From positions 62,001 to 126,000 of the forward strand of contig JABDNH010000016.1 in NCBI GenBank assembly GCA_013001055.1: DNA of 64,000 bases. Direction: 5' to 3'. The stretch comes from Sphingomonas sp. (GTDB lineage: Bacteria; Pseudomonadota; Alphaproteobacteria; Sphingomonadales; Sphingomonadaceae). Shown one piece after another: positions 27,883-39,104 of the stretch (the stretch's first letter is position 1; each line of letters opens with the position of its first letter). Made by a program: the position numbers and the translations under genes. Below the pieces are notes generated by a model. The model made no database searches and had not been told where the DNA came from. It saw only the letters and a list, made by a program, of their open reading frames with translations.

Positions 27883-27950
27883 ATGACTCCCTGTGAAGGC
27901 GCGGACGAGCCCCGCTTATGCAGGCTGTATGACCATTTGGCGACGAAAAG

Positions 27951-28024
27951 TGGAGGCCCGAGCCGGAATCGAACCGGCGTACACGGATTTGCAGTCCGCT
28001 GCGTCACCACTCCGCCATCGGGCC
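27951..28024 (-). tRNA. tRNA-Cys (anticodon GCA)
   Basis: Minus-strand GGCCCGATGGCGGAGTGGTGACGCAGCGGACTGCAAATCCGTGTACGCCGGTTCGATTCCGGCTCGGGCCTCCA; GGCCCGA/TCGGGCC acceptor, T-arm, encoded CCA. Confidence 0.95.
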
Positions 28025-28214
28025 CCTCATGGTGCGGAGCAAGGCTATTGTCGTTCGCGTAGCACCCTGTCAACGACAAAGCCGTTCCAGCTTTCGACGA
28101 ATGGCGGCGATCCGCGCTGGAAGTCGTGCTAACCAGAGGCTAGGGACAGTTGAATCATAACTGTGTTAGTGTCATATGACAGCTGATACGCAAAGTAGAG
28201 GGATTATTGGGGCC

Positions 28215-28787
28215 ATGAGCGATACCGCTCGCAACGTCATGATCGATAGCCAGCTGCGCCCGGTGGGCGTTGGCGACCGCGAATTGATCGCCGCATTCCG
28301 CGCCGTGGACCGTGAAGCCTTCCTGCCAGAGGGCCTCAAGGTGCTCGCTTATCGCGATCGCGCGATCCCGACTAACGAGGGCGCATTACTGGCGCCTGCC
28401 GCACTCGGCCTTCTGATGCAGGCTCTGCAGCTGGGAGCAGGCCAATCGCTGCTGATCATCGGGCCGGGCGCCGATTATGCCAAGGCGCTGGCCATCGAAC
28501 TTGGTGTGGACGCTGTCACCGTGACCGGCGACAAGCTTACGAAAGGCAAGGCCAAGGATGCGCCGTTCGACGCTATCCTGATCCTGGGCGCGATCGATGA
28601 ATTGCCGAAGACCATCGTCGACCAGCTTGCCGATGGCGGCATCATTGCGTCCGGCGTGGCCGACCAAGGCGTGACCCGCCTTGCCGTAGCGCGCAAGGTC
28701 GGCGGATGCGTTGCGCTCGATCCGTTTACCGATGTGCAGGTGCCGGTGCTTGACCAGTTCTCGCGCAAACCCGCCTTCACCTTCTAA
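28215..28787 (+). CDS. pcm: Protein-L-isoaspartate O-methyltransferase family
   Basis: ARNVMIDSQLRPVGVGDRELIAAFRAVDREAFLPEGLKVLAYRDRAIP; upstream of tolC. Confidence 0.82.
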   Translation: MSDTARNVMIDSQLRPVGVGDRELIAAFRAVDREAFLPEGLKVLAYRDRAIPTNEGALLAPAALGLLMQALQLGAGQSLLIIGPGADYAKALAIELGVDAVTVTGDKLTKGKAKDAPFDAILILGAIDELPKTIVDQLADGGIIASGVADQGVTRLAVARKVGGCVALDPFTDVQVPVLDQFSRKPAFTF

Positions 28788-28809
28788 TTCGTTTTTGGAG
28801 CTTTCGACC

Positions 28810-30291
28810 ATGGCCAGCAAACTTCTTCTCGGAACGGCAGCGGCTGCGCTGGTCATCGCGCCAGCCCACGCCGATACGCTGCGCGAAGCGTTGGTCGAAG
28901 CCTATGCGACAAACCCGGTGCTGACCGGTCAGCGCGAGTCCTTGAAAGCGATTGACGCGCTGGTCGAGATCGCACGGGCCGGGGGGCGGCCGACCGTGAC
29001 GGGGACGGTGAGCGTCACCCGCGATATTTCGCAGTCAGGCGTGTTTCAGCGCACCAGCCAGGGGCCGTTTCTCAACGGCCGCGTAGACCTCAACATGCCG
29101 CTTTTCCAAGGTGGGACGGTACGAAACGACATTAAGGCCGCGAAGGAGCGGGTCGAAGCCGGCAGGGCCACTCTTCGCGCCGTCGAAGGCGACGTCTTTG
29201 TCGAAGCGGTTAGCGCGTACATGGATGTCATCCGTGACCGCGCGGTAGTGGAGCTCAACCAGAACCAGGTGGACGTGCTGGGCACCAATTTCGAGGCCAA
29301 CAGCGCACGGTTCGAGATAGGTGATGTTACGCGAACGGACGTGGCGCAATCCGAAGCGCGCCTTCGCCTCGCCGAATCGCGGCTGGCGACCGCGGTCGGT
29401 AACCTGGAGGCGTCCGAGGAAAATTACCGCCGTGTCATCGGGTCGGTGCCGGGCGATCTTGCGCCGCCGCCGCCGCTGCCGCCGCTGCCCGAGACGGCTG
29501 ACCAGGCGGTCCAGATTGCGCTGGCCGACAATCCCGACTTGATTGCTTTCGCGCGGCAGGCCGAAGCGGCCGGTTATGACGTCGGCTCGGCCATGGGCTC
29601 GCGCCTCCCGACGCTCTCGGCCAATGCCAACGGCCAGTACTTGAATACGCTGGCAGGCGATGTCGGCGGCAACCCGTTCACCGATCAAAGCAACCCGCGC
29701 ACGGCGACATCGACCGGCGTCGGTATCTCGGCGCGTATACCGCTCTTCCAGGGCGGCTTGCCGTCGGCCCGCGTGGCCCGCGCCCGCGCGCTCGAGGGCC
29801 AGGCCTATGAGCAATTGATCGCGACCGAGCGCGCCGTCATCTCCAATGTGCGCTCCGCCTTCGCGCGCCATGAAGCCGCAATGCGCGCCATCGAAGCCAA
29901 CGAGGTTGCGGTCGAGGCCAATGCGCTCGCGCTTGAGGGCGCCCGGCTCGAACGCTCGATCGGTAACCGGTCGGTGCTGTTCGTTCTCGATGCCGAACAG
30001 GAAGCGCTGCAAAGCCAGGTCGATCTGGTGACGGCGCGGCGCAATGCCTATGTGACGGGCTTCCAGCTACTCAACGCGATGGGGCAGGCCGAAGCCGACG
30101 ACCTCGGGCTGGATGGCGGCCCGCTTTATGATCCGCTGGGCAACTACCGCAATGTGTCCAATACCTGGTGGGACTGGTCTGGCGGTGAAGAGAACGTGCT
30201 CGATGCCACGCGTACCGTGCAGCCCGCCGAGCGTCCCGCCAATCCGGTCGTTGACGAGGAATTGCTCGAAGACGTGACAGCGCGTCCGTAA
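28810..30291 (+). CDS. tolC: TolC family outer membrane efflux protein
   Basis: Signal peptide MASKLLLGTAAAALVIAPAHA; DTLREALVEAYATNPVLTGQRESLKAIDALVEIARAGGRP; TolC repeats. Confidence 0.93.
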   Translation: MASKLLLGTAAAALVIAPAHADTLREALVEAYATNPVLTGQRESLKAIDALVEIARAGGRPTVTGTVSVTRDISQSGVFQRTSQGPFLNGRVDLNMPLFQGGTVRNDIKAAKERVEAGRATLRAVEGDVFVEAVSAYMDVIRDRAVVELNQNQVDVLGTNFEANSARFEIGDVTRTDVAQSEARLRLAESRLATAVGNLEASEENYRRVIGSVPGDLAPPPPLPPLPETADQAVQIALADNPDLIAFARQAEAAGYDVGSAMGSRLPTLSANANGQYLNTLAGDVGGNPFTDQSNPRTATSTGVGISARIPLFQGGLPSARVARARALEGQAYEQLIATERAVISNVRSAFARHEAAMRAIEANEVAVEANALALEGARLERSIGNRSVLFVLDAEQEALQSQVDLVTARRNAYVTGFQLLNAMGQAEADDLGLDGGPLYDPLGNYRNVSNTWWDWSGGEENVLDATRTVQPAERPANPVVDEELLEDVTARP

Positions 30292-30299
30292 TACGCAAT

Positions 30300-30728
30300 A
30301 TGCAGGCGATGGCTGGCCCGAACCAACCCTCGATGGATGAGATCCTTGCCTCGATCAAAAAAGTGATCGCGGAAGAGAAAGAATTCCTTGCGCCCAAAAG
30401 CGGCGGCAAGGACGGTAATGGCGACGACGTGCTCGAACTCGACGAAACAATGGTCGAAGAGCCGCAGGATGGAACGGGTCATGAGCCAGCGGTGCCGCCG
30501 GCGAGCTTGATGGCGGACGATGCGGCGGCCAGTAGCAAGGGCGCTTTCAACGAGCTGGAAGAAGTCACTGCACAAAATCCGACTGCCGCAGCGGGCAATC
30601 CGCTCGAGGAGATGATCCGCGACATGCTGCGTCCGATGCTCAAACAGTATCTCGACGAGAAACTGCCGAGCATCATCGAAGCGCAGGTAAAGGCGGAAAT
30701 CAGCCGGATCACGGGCCGCAAGCTGTAA
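30300..30728 (+). CDS. popZ: PopZ-like/DUF2497 family protein
   Basis: N-terminal PSMDEILASIKKVIAEE, acidic spacer, C-terminal NPLEEMIRDMLRPMLKQYLDEKLPSIIEAQVKAEISRITGR; between tolC and valS. Confidence 0.8.
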   Translation: MQAMAGPNQPSMDEILASIKKVIAEEKEFLAPKSGGKDGNGDDVLELDETMVEEPQDGTGHEPAVPPASLMADDAAASSKGAFNELEEVTAQNPTAAAGNPLEEMIRDMLRPMLKQYLDEKLPSIIEAQVKAEISRITGRKL

Positions 30729-30766
30729 GCTTTTCCAGCGGTTCGAGCGGTGATACACCGCTCCTC

Positions 30767-32830
30767 ATGAAAAACGCCCTCGCGCTGACCGCGCTCGCCG
30801 CCGCTACTGCCCTCACGCCCGTCGCCGCCGAGGCGCGACCGCTGACGGCACAGGATCTCGTCGAAATGAAGCGCCTAGGCGGCGTTTCGCTGTCGCCCGA
30901 CGAAGATGCGATCCTCTACTCGGTGAGCGAGGCGAGCGAGGATCATGCGTCGCGCAGCTCGACCTATTATGTGCACTCGCTCGATACGGGCACGGCATTG
31001 CCCGTCGATGCACTTAAAGAGCTTGAAGGCCGATCGGCACGTTTTGGCGCGGACGGGGCAATCTGGTTCATTTCCGGCTCGACCGGCAGCGACCAGATCA
31101 AGCGCCTGATGCCCGATGGGACGGTGGAACAGGTGAGTGAACTTGGCGGCGGCAGCATCGATGATTTCGTGCTGGCACCCAACGCGTCAAGCGTCGTGCT
31201 GATTGCCACGCGCAACTTGAATTGCCCGGATTTCGAATGCCGCGCGATCGAAAGCGCGCAAAAGGGTAACGTTCTTGAATATGATGAGATCTTTGCGCGG
31301 CACTGGGACACGTGGGTGACGCCCGGCGTGAAATCTCGCCTGTTCGGCTATCGCATAGAAGGCGGCAAGATGGTCGGCGGCAATCCGCTCGATCGCGGGC
31401 TGACGGGCAACACACCCTCAAAGCCGTTTGGCGGCAGCGAGGAAGTGACCATCGCGCCGGGGGGCGAGGCGGTCTATTTCTCTCAGCGCGCCGGGGGGAA
31501 TGACGAGCCGACGTCCTACAATCTCGATATATATTATTCCCCCATCGATGGCGCGATGGCCCCGTACAACCTTACTTCCAACAACCCGGCCTATGACAAC
31601 CAGCCCACCGTATCGCCCGACGGTCAGACGCTGGCCTATATCGCCATGACACGGCCCGATTACGAAAGCGATCGGCGGGTTCTCCACCTGCGTAATCTCG
31701 CCACCGGAGAAGTGCGCGCGTTGACTGGCGATTGGGATGCCAGCATCAATTCTCTAACGTGGACACCCGATGGCAGCGCGCTGATCGTGGGCATTGGCGA
31801 GGTCATGGAACGCCCGCTTTACCGCGTCGATGCGACAACCGGCGAACGCACCGCGCTCACGATGCGCGGCAATGCAGGCGGCGCGATTCCGATGAGCGAT
31901 GGCCGCCTGATCTACACGCTCAACAGCATTGTCGAGCCGACCGACCTGTTCCTGAAGAATGGCGATGCCGTGACGCGGCTTACCGATCTCAACCGTGAAA
32001 CGCTTAATCAGCTCGACCCTGTACGCTTTGAAAAATTCCAATTCGACGGCGCCGAGGGGGATATGGTCTGGGGATTCACGCTCAAGCCCTCCGAGGCCGA
32101 GGCCGAGTTGCCGATCGCCTTCGTTGTTCACGGCGGACCGCAGGGCAGCTTTGGCAACAGTTGGTCGACCCGCTGGAACCCGCGGGCGCTGTCTGGCGGT
32201 CGATATGCGGTCGTCTCGATCGATTTCCACGGGAGCACTGGCTACGGACAGGATTTCGTCGACAGCATCAACAAGGATTGGGGCGGCAAGCCGCTCGAAG
32301 ACCTGAAGCTGGGCCTTGCCCATGCGCTGGAACAGGATGACCAGCTTGCGGGCGACCGCATATGCGCGCTCGGCGCGTCCTATGGCGGCTATATGATGAA
32401 CTGGATCGAAGGGAACTGGCCCGATCGCTTCGACTGCCTGATCAATCATAACGGTCTTTTTGACATGCGCAGCTTTTATTACTCGACCGAAGAATTGTGG
32501 TTTCCGCGCTGGGACATGGGCGGCAGCTATGCCGACGCCAGCGAAACCTACGAAAAATGGAACCCGGTCAACTATGTCGAGAACTGGAAGACCCCGATGC
32601 TCGTCGTGCTCGGGCTGAAGGACTATCGCGTGCCCTACTCGCAAGGGCTGGGCGCGTTCACGGCACTTCAGGAACGCGATATCCCCTCCAAGTTGCTGGT
32701 CTTCCCCGACGAAAATCATTGGGTGCTGAACGGTGCCAACTCCATCCGCTGGCACAATGAAGTATTCGACTGGATGGATCGCTGGACCAGGGAAGACGGG
32801 CCCGAGCGCGGCCTCGATGTCATGGAGTAG
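30767..32830 (+). CDS. S9 family peptidase (acylaminoacyl/dipeptidyl peptidase-like), secreted
   Basis: Signal peptide; beta-propeller then VVHGGPQGSFGNSWSTRWNPRAL, CALGASYGGYMMNW, DENHWVL. Confidence 0.92.
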   Translation: MKNALALTALAAATALTPVAAEARPLTAQDLVEMKRLGGVSLSPDEDAILYSVSEASEDHASRSSTYYVHSLDTGTALPVDALKELEGRSARFGADGAIWFISGSTGSDQIKRLMPDGTVEQVSELGGGSIDDFVLAPNASSVVLIATRNLNCPDFECRAIESAQKGNVLEYDEIFARHWDTWVTPGVKSRLFGYRIEGGKMVGGNPLDRGLTGNTPSKPFGGSEEVTIAPGGEAVYFSQRAGGNDEPTSYNLDIYYSPIDGAMAPYNLTSNNPAYDNQPTVSPDGQTLAYIAMTRPDYESDRRVLHLRNLATGEVRALTGDWDASINSLTWTPDGSALIVGIGEVMERPLYRVDATTGERTALTMRGNAGGAIPMSDGRLIYTLNSIVEPTDLFLKNGDAVTRLTDLNRETLNQLDPVRFEKFQFDGAEGDMVWGFTLKPSEAEAELPIAFVVHGGPQGSFGNSWSTRWNPRALSGGRYAVVSIDFHGSTGYGQDFVDSINKDWGGKPLEDLKLGLAHALEQDDQLAGDRICALGASYGGYMMNWIEGNWPDRFDCLINHNGLFDMRSFYYSTEELWFPRWDMGGSYADASETYEKWNPVNYVENWKTPMLVVLGLKDYRVPYSQGLGAFTALQERDIPSKLLVFPDENHWVLNGANSIRWHNEVFDWMDRWTREDGPERGLDVME

Positions 32831-32868
32831 CTTGAAGCCGCTCGCCTAGCCCTCTAGGCGCTTTACGC

Positions 32869-35613
32869 ATGAGCGAACTCGCAAAGACATTCGAGCCGGG
32901 GGCCATCGAGGCCAAGTGGTACCAGCATTGGGAAGAAAACGGCCTGTTCCGCCCGGATCGGTCGGGGGCCGAAGCGTATACGATCGTCAACCCGCCGCCC
33001 AACGTGACGGGCAGCCTGCATATTGGCCACGCGCTCGACAATACGCTGCAGGACATCGTGATCCGCTATGAACGCCTGCGCGGCAAGGACGCGCTGTGGG
33101 TCGTTGGCGTCGATCATGCCGGCATCGCCACCCAGATGGTGGTCGAGCGGCAGCTCGAGGCCAAGGGCGACAAGCGCACCAACTATTCGCGCGAGGAGTT
33201 CGTCGACAAGGTCTGGGAATGGAAGGAAGAGAGCGGGGGCACGATCACCCGCCAGCTCAGGCGCCTCGGCTGCTCGATGGACTGGAGCCGCGAGCAGTTC
33301 ACCATGGACCCGCATTTCAGCGAGGCCGTGCTCAAGGTCTTCATCGAGCTCTACAATCAAGGCCTGATCTACCGCGACAAGCGGCTGGTCAATTGGGACC
33401 CCAAGCTGAAGACCGCCATTTCCGATCTCGAGGTCGAGAATGAGGAAGTTGCGGGTCATATGTGGCACTTCAAATATCCGCTCGCAGGCGGTGAGACTTA
33501 CACCTATGTCGAGAAGGACGAAGACGGGAATGTGACGCTCGAAGAAGAGCGCGACTATATTTCGATCGCGACCACGCGTCCCGAAACGATGCTGGGCGAC
33601 GGCGCGGTCGCGGTGCATCCCGATGACGCGCGCTATGCACCCATTGTTGGCAAGCTGTGCGAGATCCCGGTCGGTCCAAAGGAGCATCGCCGCCTGATCC
33701 CGATCATTACCGATGAATATCCCGATCCCGACTTCGGATCGGGCGCGGTGAAGATTACCGGCGCGCATGACGAGAATGATTATGGCGTCGCCAGCCGCAA
33801 CAACATCCCGATGTATCGCCTGATGGACGAAGTCGCGGCGATGCGCGCCGATGGTGCGCCTTATGCCGAGGCGGCGGCGCGGGCGGTGGAGATCGCCAAG
33901 GGGGCTGAGACCGACCCCAAGGAAGTCGATAGCCTCAACCTCGTGCCCGACGAATATCGCGGACTCGATCGTTATAAGGCGCGCAAGCGAGTGGTTTCCG
34001 ACATCGATGCCGAGGGCAACATGATCATGGTCGAGGACAAGATGATCATGCAGCCCTTTGGCGATCGCGGCGGCGTGGTCATCGAGCCGATGCTGACCGA
34101 CCAGTGGTATGTGAATGCCGAGGAACTGGCGAAAAAGCCGATCGAGGCTGTGAAGAATGGCGATGTCGATATCGTGCCCAAGAGCTGGGAGAAGACCTTC
34201 TTCAACTGGATGGAGAATATCCAGCCCTGGTGCGTCAGCCGCCAGCTGTGGTGGGGCCACCGCATTCCGGCCTGGTATGATGCCGACGGCAAGGTCTATG
34301 TCGCGATGACCGAGGAAGAGGCGCAGGCCCAAGCAGGCGAGGGCGTTGAGCTCAAGCGCGACGAGGACGTGCTCGACACGTGGTTCTCCTCGGCGCTGTG
34401 GCCCTTCGCGACGCTTGGCTGGCCCAAAGAGACTGCGCTGCTCAAGAAGCATTACCCCAACGACCTGCTTGTCTCGGGTTTTGACATCCTGTTCTTCTGG
34501 GATGCCCGCATGATGATGATGGGGCGCCAGCTGACGGGTGAGAATCCGTGGCCCAAGCTATATTTGCACGGCCTCGTGCGCGCCGCCGACGGGCAAAAGA
34601 TGTCCAAGTCGAAGGGCAATGTCGTCGATCCGCTCGGCCTCATCGACCAGTATGGCGCCGATGCGCTGCGCTTTTTCATGGCGGCGATGGAAAGCCAGGG
34701 CCGCGACATCAAGATGGATGACAAGCGAGTCGAGGGCTATCGCAACTTTGGCACCAAGATCTGGAACGCCGCGCGCTTCCTGCAGGCCAACGGCATTGGC
34801 GGTAGCGACACGATCAAGGCACCCGCGGCGACCAAGCCGGTCAATCGCTGGATCATCGGAGAAGTCGTGGAAACGCTCGCCAAGCTGGAAAAGGCTTTCG
34901 ACGAACTGCGTTTCGACGGCATGGCCGACGCGATTTACCGATTTGCCTGGGGCACCTTCTGCGACTGGTATCTGGAGCTTATCAAGGGCGATATCGACGA
35001 CGAGACCAAGGCGGTCGCGGCGTGGGCCTTTGACCAGATCCTGGTCATGCTCCACCCCTTCATGCCCTTCATCACCGAAGAGTTGTGGGGTGCGATGGGC
35101 GAGCGCGACTATGAGTTGATCGTTGCAAAGTGGCCCAAACCGCGCGCGGAAGTCGACAAGGCCGCCAAGGCCCAAGTCGAAACCGCTATCGCGCTGGTCA
35201 GTGAAATCCGTGCGCTGCGGGCCGAACTCAACATCCCCTGGTCGAGCCGCCTGACGCTGCATCCGCTCGAAGACGGCGCTGCATCGGGCGGTGCGTCGCT
35301 CGATCGCATGGCCAAGGCCGACATGGGCGACAAGATCGACGCCGCGCCGGCTGGCTCGGCGCAGGTTGTCGTGCAAGGCAAGAGCTATTGCGTGCCGCTG
35401 GCCGATGCCATCGACCTCGATGCCGAGCGCGGCCGCCTCGCCAAGGCGGTGGAAGCGGCGGAAAAGGAAGTGAAGAGCCTCGACGGGCGTCTGAACAATC
35501 CTAACTTTGTCGAACGCGCCAAAGCCGAGGCGGTCGAGAAAGCTCGCGCCGATCACGCGGCCCGCTCGGAAGAAGCCTCGCGGCTGCGCGCTGCACTGGA
35601 GAGACTGGGATGA
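32869..35613 (+). CDS. valS: Valyl-tRNA synthetase
   Basis: 914 aa; [56 protein letters not shown]. Confidence 0.98.
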   Translation: MSELAKTFEPGAIEAKWYQHWEENGLFRPDRSGAEAYTIVNPPPNVTGSLHIGHALDNTLQDIVIRYERLRGKDALWVVGVDHAGIATQMVVERQLEAKGDKRTNYSREEFVDKVWEWKEESGGTITRQLRRLGCSMDWSREQFTMDPHFSEAVLKVFIELYNQGLIYRDKRLVNWDPKLKTAISDLEVENEEVAGHMWHFKYPLAGGETYTYVEKDEDGNVTLEEERDYISIATTRPETMLGDGAVAVHPDDARYAPIVGKLCEIPVGPKEHRRLIPIITDEYPDPDFGSGAVKITGAHDENDYGVASRNNIPMYRLMDEVAAMRADGAPYAEAAARAVEIAKGAETDPKEVDSLNLVPDEYRGLDRYKARKRVVSDIDAEGNMIMVEDKMIMQPFGDRGGVVIEPMLTDQWYVNAEELAKKPIEAVKNGDVDIVPKSWEKTFFNWMENIQPWCVSRQLWWGHRIPAWYDADGKVYVAMTEEEAQAQAGEGVELKRDEDVLDTWFSSALWPFATLGWPKETALLKKHYPNDLLVSGFDILFFWDARMMMMGRQLTGENPWPKLYLHGLVRAADGQKMSKSKGNVVDPLGLIDQYGADALRFFMAAMESQGRDIKMDDKRVEGYRNFGTKIWNAARFLQANGIGGSDTIKAPAATKPVNRWIIGEVVETLAKLEKAFDELRFDGMADAIYRFAWGTFCDWYLELIKGDIDDETKAVAAWAFDQILVMLHPFMPFITEELWGAMGERDYELIVAKWPKPRAEVDKAAKAQVETAIALVSEIRALRAELNIPWSSRLTLHPLEDGAASGGASLDRMAKADMGDKIDAAPAGSAQVVVQGKSYCVPLADAIDLDAERGRLAKAVEAAEKEVKSLDGRLNNPNFVERAKAEAVEKARADHAARSEEASRLRAALERLG

Positions 35614-36590
35614 GCCAATACCCCGCGCTTCGCATGCGCCGCCGTCGGCAGGCCCCGTGGATGCGGAGTCTTCTGACCGAGCATCGGCTCCAGCCGTCCG
35701 ATTTCATCTGGCCGCTGTTCATTTGCGAAGGCGAAGGTGAAGAGCAGCCAATCTCCGCGCTGCGCGGTGTTTCGCGCTGGTCGATCGACAAGCTCATCGA
35801 GCAGGTGAAGATGGCGAAGGATGCGGGCATTCCCTGCGTCGCCCTCTTCCCCAACACGCCCGACGACAAGCGCACCGATGACGAGGCGCTCAATCCCGAC
35901 AATCTTATCTGCCGCGCGACCAGGGCGATCAAGGATGCGGTCCCCGACATCGGCGTGATGACCGATGTCGCGCTCGATCCCTATACGCCGCATGGCCATG
36001 ACGGCGTGCTGGCCGATGATGGCAGTGTCGATAATGACGCGACGATCGCGTTGCTCAGCCAGCAAGCGGTCGCGCAGGCGCGCGCGGGCGCAGATATCGT
36101 TGCGCCCTCCGATATGATGGACGGGCGTATTGCCGCCATCCGCGACGCGCTCGAGGAAAATGGTCACCAGAACACAGCGATCATGGCCTATTCGGCCAAA
36201 TATGCCTCGGCGCTATATGGGCCATTTCGCGAAGCGGTGGGCTCTGGCGATCGTTTGAAGGGCGACAAGAAGGGCTACCAGATGAACCCCGCCAATGGCG
36301 ACGAAGCCATGGCCGAGGTCGAACTCGATATCGCCGAAGGCGCGGACTTCGTGATGGTGAAACCGGGGCTGCTCTATCTCGATGTTGTCGCGCGCGTTTC
36401 CGACACGTTCGATACGCCCGTGTTCGCCTACATGACGAGCGGGGAATACGCGATGATCGAGGAATGCGCAGCAGCGGGTGCCGGTGACCGGGAAACGATG
36501 CTGATGGAAGCTCTGACCGCCTTCAAACGCGCGGGCGCGACCGGCATTTTGAGCTACCATGCGCTGGAGGTCGCGCGTAAGCTTCGCTGA
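35610..36590 (+). CDS. hemB: Delta-aminolevulinic acid dehydratase (porphobilinogen synthase)
   Basis: [60 protein letters not shown]; overlaps valS by 4 nt. Confidence 0.97.
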   Translation: MSQYPALRMRRRRQAPWMRSLLTEHRLQPSDFIWPLFICEGEGEEQPISALRGVSRWSIDKLIEQVKMAKDAGIPCVALFPNTPDDKRTDDEALNPDNLICRATRAIKDAVPDIGVMTDVALDPYTPHGHDGVLADDGSVDNDATIALLSQQAVAQARAGADIVAPSDMMDGRIAAIRDALEENGHQNTAIMAYSAKYASALYGPFREAVGSGDRLKGDKKGYQMNPANGDEAMAEVELDIAEGADFVMVKPGLLYLDVVARVSDTFDTPVFAYMTSGEYAMIEECAAAGAGDRETMLMEALTAFKRAGATGILSYHALEVARKLR

Positions 36591-37858
36591 TGCGGGGTAG
36601 ATATAAGCGCGACATGGGGACGCTCGGCGTCCTTTTCATTGTGGTCAACGGCTTGATCGGGGCGGGCATTTTCGGCCTTCCAGAAGTGCTCCATGGCGCG
36701 GTCGGGACGTTTGCACCGTGGCTGCTGCTCATTGGCGGTGTGCTCGTGATGGCAATCGTCGTATGTTTTGCTGAACTGACCAAGCTGACCGACCGGTCGG
36801 GTGGCCCGCAGCGTTATGTCGGCGATGCGTTCGGGCCTTATCCGGGCTTCGTTGTCGGCTGGAGCTTCTTTGCCGCGCGTCTCATCAGCCAGGGAGCCAA
36901 CGTGCTAGTGCTGGTTGCCTATGCGGCCGCCCTGTGGCCTTTTGTAGGCGAAGGTGTTGGTAAAGTGGTGCTCATCATCACCGTGCTAGGCGGGCTCACG
37001 TTCCTTAATGTCATAGGAATCAGGCGTGTCGTCGCCGTGCTGGGCGCGATGACCATATTCAAGCTCTTGCCGTTGCTCGTACTGATGGTTGTCGGGATCG
37101 GGGCGGCTTCGTCCGCAGGACCAGTCGCTCTGCCGCAGTTCAGCGCCGTGGAAGGTATCGCGCTCGCGGCGCTGTACGCGTTCGTCGGCTTTGAAAATGC
37201 CACCATTCCTGCCGGCGAAACCAAGGATCCTAGACGCGCCATGCCGCGCGCGCTGATGCTGGGGCTCGCCATAGTCACCCTTATCTATTTCGGGCTGCAA
37301 TGGGCCTATAGCCATAGCGCGATCGCGGGAACGGGCCCCGATGCACCGCTGACTGCGCTTGCCAGCGAATATGGCGGCGATATCGGCGCGCTACTCTTGG
37401 CTGCCACCATCGTCATGAGCGTGCTCGCCAACCTTACCGCGGGACTCACCTCAGCCAGCCGAATGCCGCCGGCGCTTGCCGATGACGGACTATTGCCGGC
37501 ATGGTTCGGTAAGATTTCGCGCTGGGGGACGCCTGCCAACAGCATCGTCTTTTTTGGCACGGGCGCCATACTCTTTTCGCTATGGGACGATTTCCTTGCG
37601 CTCGCGGCGGTCAGCACGTTGGCCCGCCTACTCGCGTATATCGCGTCGATCATGGCGTTGCCGCGCCTACGCCGGGATGCCGGGCGCCCGGCGCTCAACC
37701 CGACGATAGCGATCGCTGCAACCATCGGGCTCACCCTGAGCATCTGGGCGGCGACCCAGACCAATGCGTTCCAATGGCTTACGCTCGGCGGTTTGGGTGT
37801 GGCGGGGACGGCCCTTTTCTTCATTGCGCGCAGGAAGTCCGATGCCGTTCCGTCATGA
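36590..37858 (+). CDS. APC family amino acid permease
   Basis: LGVLFIVVNGLIGAGIFGLPEVL; about 12 hydrophobic segments; FVGFENATIPAGETKDPRRAMPRAL. Confidence 0.88.
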   Translation: MRGRYKRDMGTLGVLFIVVNGLIGAGIFGLPEVLHGAVGTFAPWLLLIGGVLVMAIVVCFAELTKLTDRSGGPQRYVGDAFGPYPGFVVGWSFFAARLISQGANVLVLVAYAAALWPFVGEGVGKVVLIITVLGGLTFLNVIGIRRVVAVLGAMTIFKLLPLLVLMVVGIGAASSAGPVALPQFSAVEGIALAALYAFVGFENATIPAGETKDPRRAMPRALMLGLAIVTLIYFGLQWAYSHSAIAGTGPDAPLTALASEYGGDIGALLLAATIVMSVLANLTAGLTSASRMPPALADDGLLPAWFGKISRWGTPANSIVFFGTGAILFSLWDDFLALAAVSTLARLLAYIASIMALPRLRRDAGRPALNPTIAIAATIGLTLSIWAATQTNAFQWLTLGGLGVAGTALFFIARRKSDAVPS

Positions 37859-38411
37859 AACCGACCGCCTGATCCTGCGCGATTGGAATGAAGAAGACAG
37901 CCGCCGTTTCTGGGAAGTGATGAACACGCCCGCGGTGATGAAATGGCTCGGCGGCCCGCAGTCTTTCGAGGACTGGCACGAGGGCTTCAAACGCCTCCAG
38001 AGCTATGCGCGCGATTATGGCCACTGCTTCTGGCTGGTCGAGCGCAAGGAAGATGGCGAACTACTCGGTTTCTGCGGGCTCAAACGCGTCAATTACGAGG
38101 GCGCCCCAAATCAAGGGATGCCCGAAGTCGGCTGGCGCTTTCGTCAAAGCGCTTGGGGCAAGGGTTATGCCAAGGAGGCAGCGATCGCCTCGCTCGACTT
38201 GGGTTTCGACCGCTTCGGATATGCCGAAATCGTCGCCCTGACCATGACGGGGAATGAGCCCAGTTGGCGATTGATGGAACGCCTCGGCATGAAGGAGCGG
38301 CCCGAACTGGCCTATCACGACGGCAAGTATTCGGATCGGTACGGGCAGGCGCGCCAGTGGGGCATCACGGCTGACGAATGGGCCGCCCACCGCAAGATGT
38401 TAGGGTTGTAG
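37842..38411 (+). CDS. GNAT family N-acetyltransferase
   Basis: MPFRHETDRLILRDWNEEDSRRFWEVMNTPAVMKWLGGP...; RimJ/RimL-type. Confidence 0.9.
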   Translation: MPFRHETDRLILRDWNEEDSRRFWEVMNTPAVMKWLGGPQSFEDWHEGFKRLQSYARDYGHCFWLVERKEDGELLGFCGLKRVNYEGAPNQGMPEVGWRFRQSAWGKGYAKEAAIASLDLGFDRFGYAEIVALTMTGNEPSWRLMERLGMKERPELAYHDGKYSDRYGQARQWGITADEWAAHRKMLGL

Positions 38412-38867
38412 CTGCGCGGTCCAGCGTTCGAGCAAGCCGGCCTGCTCGGCATCGATCGATGCCAGCCGCTCGAGCGCGGCCTGCACCGCATCGCGATCCG
38501 CGGGATTGACCCATTCACTATCGGTCACCAGCGCGTCGAGGTCGGCCAGCGCCGTCACAAGCGGGCGGCGCACGGCTTCCAAACGGCTGAGGGCCTCGAC
38601 AGCGCTTACCCAGCTTTCGCTATTGGTTGGGCCTGCATCTGCAATACGAGCGCCCGTCGGCCCGCGGACCGCTTCGAATGCCGCAATCCCGTCGGCAGCG
38701 TTGCTTTCGATCACTGCGATCTGGGCGGCAATGGCTGCAGTTTCGCTATAATCGGGAGGACTACCGACCGGCAGGCGCGGGTCGATATTCTCGGCGGGTC
38801 GTTTGGCCAATGACGGCGGATCGCCAGCCGGCGCAGCGCAGGCTGCCAACATGGCAAGCGGAGACAT
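38400..38867 (-). CDS. Hypothetical lipoprotein
   Basis: MSPLAMLAACAAPAGDPPSLAKRP lipobox; convergent overlap with GNAT gene. Confidence 0.6.
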   Translation of the reverse strand: MSPLAMLAACAAPAGDPPSLAKRPAENIDPRLPVGSPPDYSETAAIAAQIAVIESNAADGIAAFEAVRGPTGARIADAGPTNSESWVSAVEALSRLEAVRRPLVTALADLDALVTDSEWVNPADRDAVQAALERLASIDAEQAGLLERWTAQLQP

Positions 38868-38976
38868 TAAGATGAAAGCGCGAAACACGCCGCAAGGCTT
38901 AGACTTGTCTGCAGATTCCCGCAATCGGGGGGTTGCAACGAACGACGCGTCCCCCTAAACGCCCCCGAGACTTTCA

Positions 38977-39053
38977 GCGCCCGTAGCTCAGCTGGATAGA
39001 GTACCTGACTACGAATCAGGTGGTCGGAGGTTCGAATCCTTCCGGGCGCGCCA
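38977..39053 (+). tRNA. tRNA-Arg (anticodon ACG)
   Basis: GCGCCCGTAGCTCAGCTGGATAGAGTACCTGACTACGAATCAGGTGGTCGGAGGTTCGAATCCTTCCGGGCGCGCCA. Confidence 0.96.
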
Positions 39054-39059
39054 TACAAG

Positions 39060-39104
39060 AAAGGCCGCGGCATCCCTTCCCCAGTGGACGTCGCGGCCTT
39101 TTTC
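39060..39104 (+). terminator. Terminator after tRNA-Arg
   Basis: AAAGGCCGCG...CGCGGCCTTTTTCTT. Confidence 0.7.

Noticed and set aside
26458-28062. 534-aa plus-strand ORF covering PhoD-like gene and tRNA-Cys
   Set aside because: Runs antisense through a clear phosphatase gene and through a tRNA; not a gene.
32863-34452. 529-aa minus-strand ORF antisense to valS
   Set aside because: Antisense mirror of a highly conserved gene.
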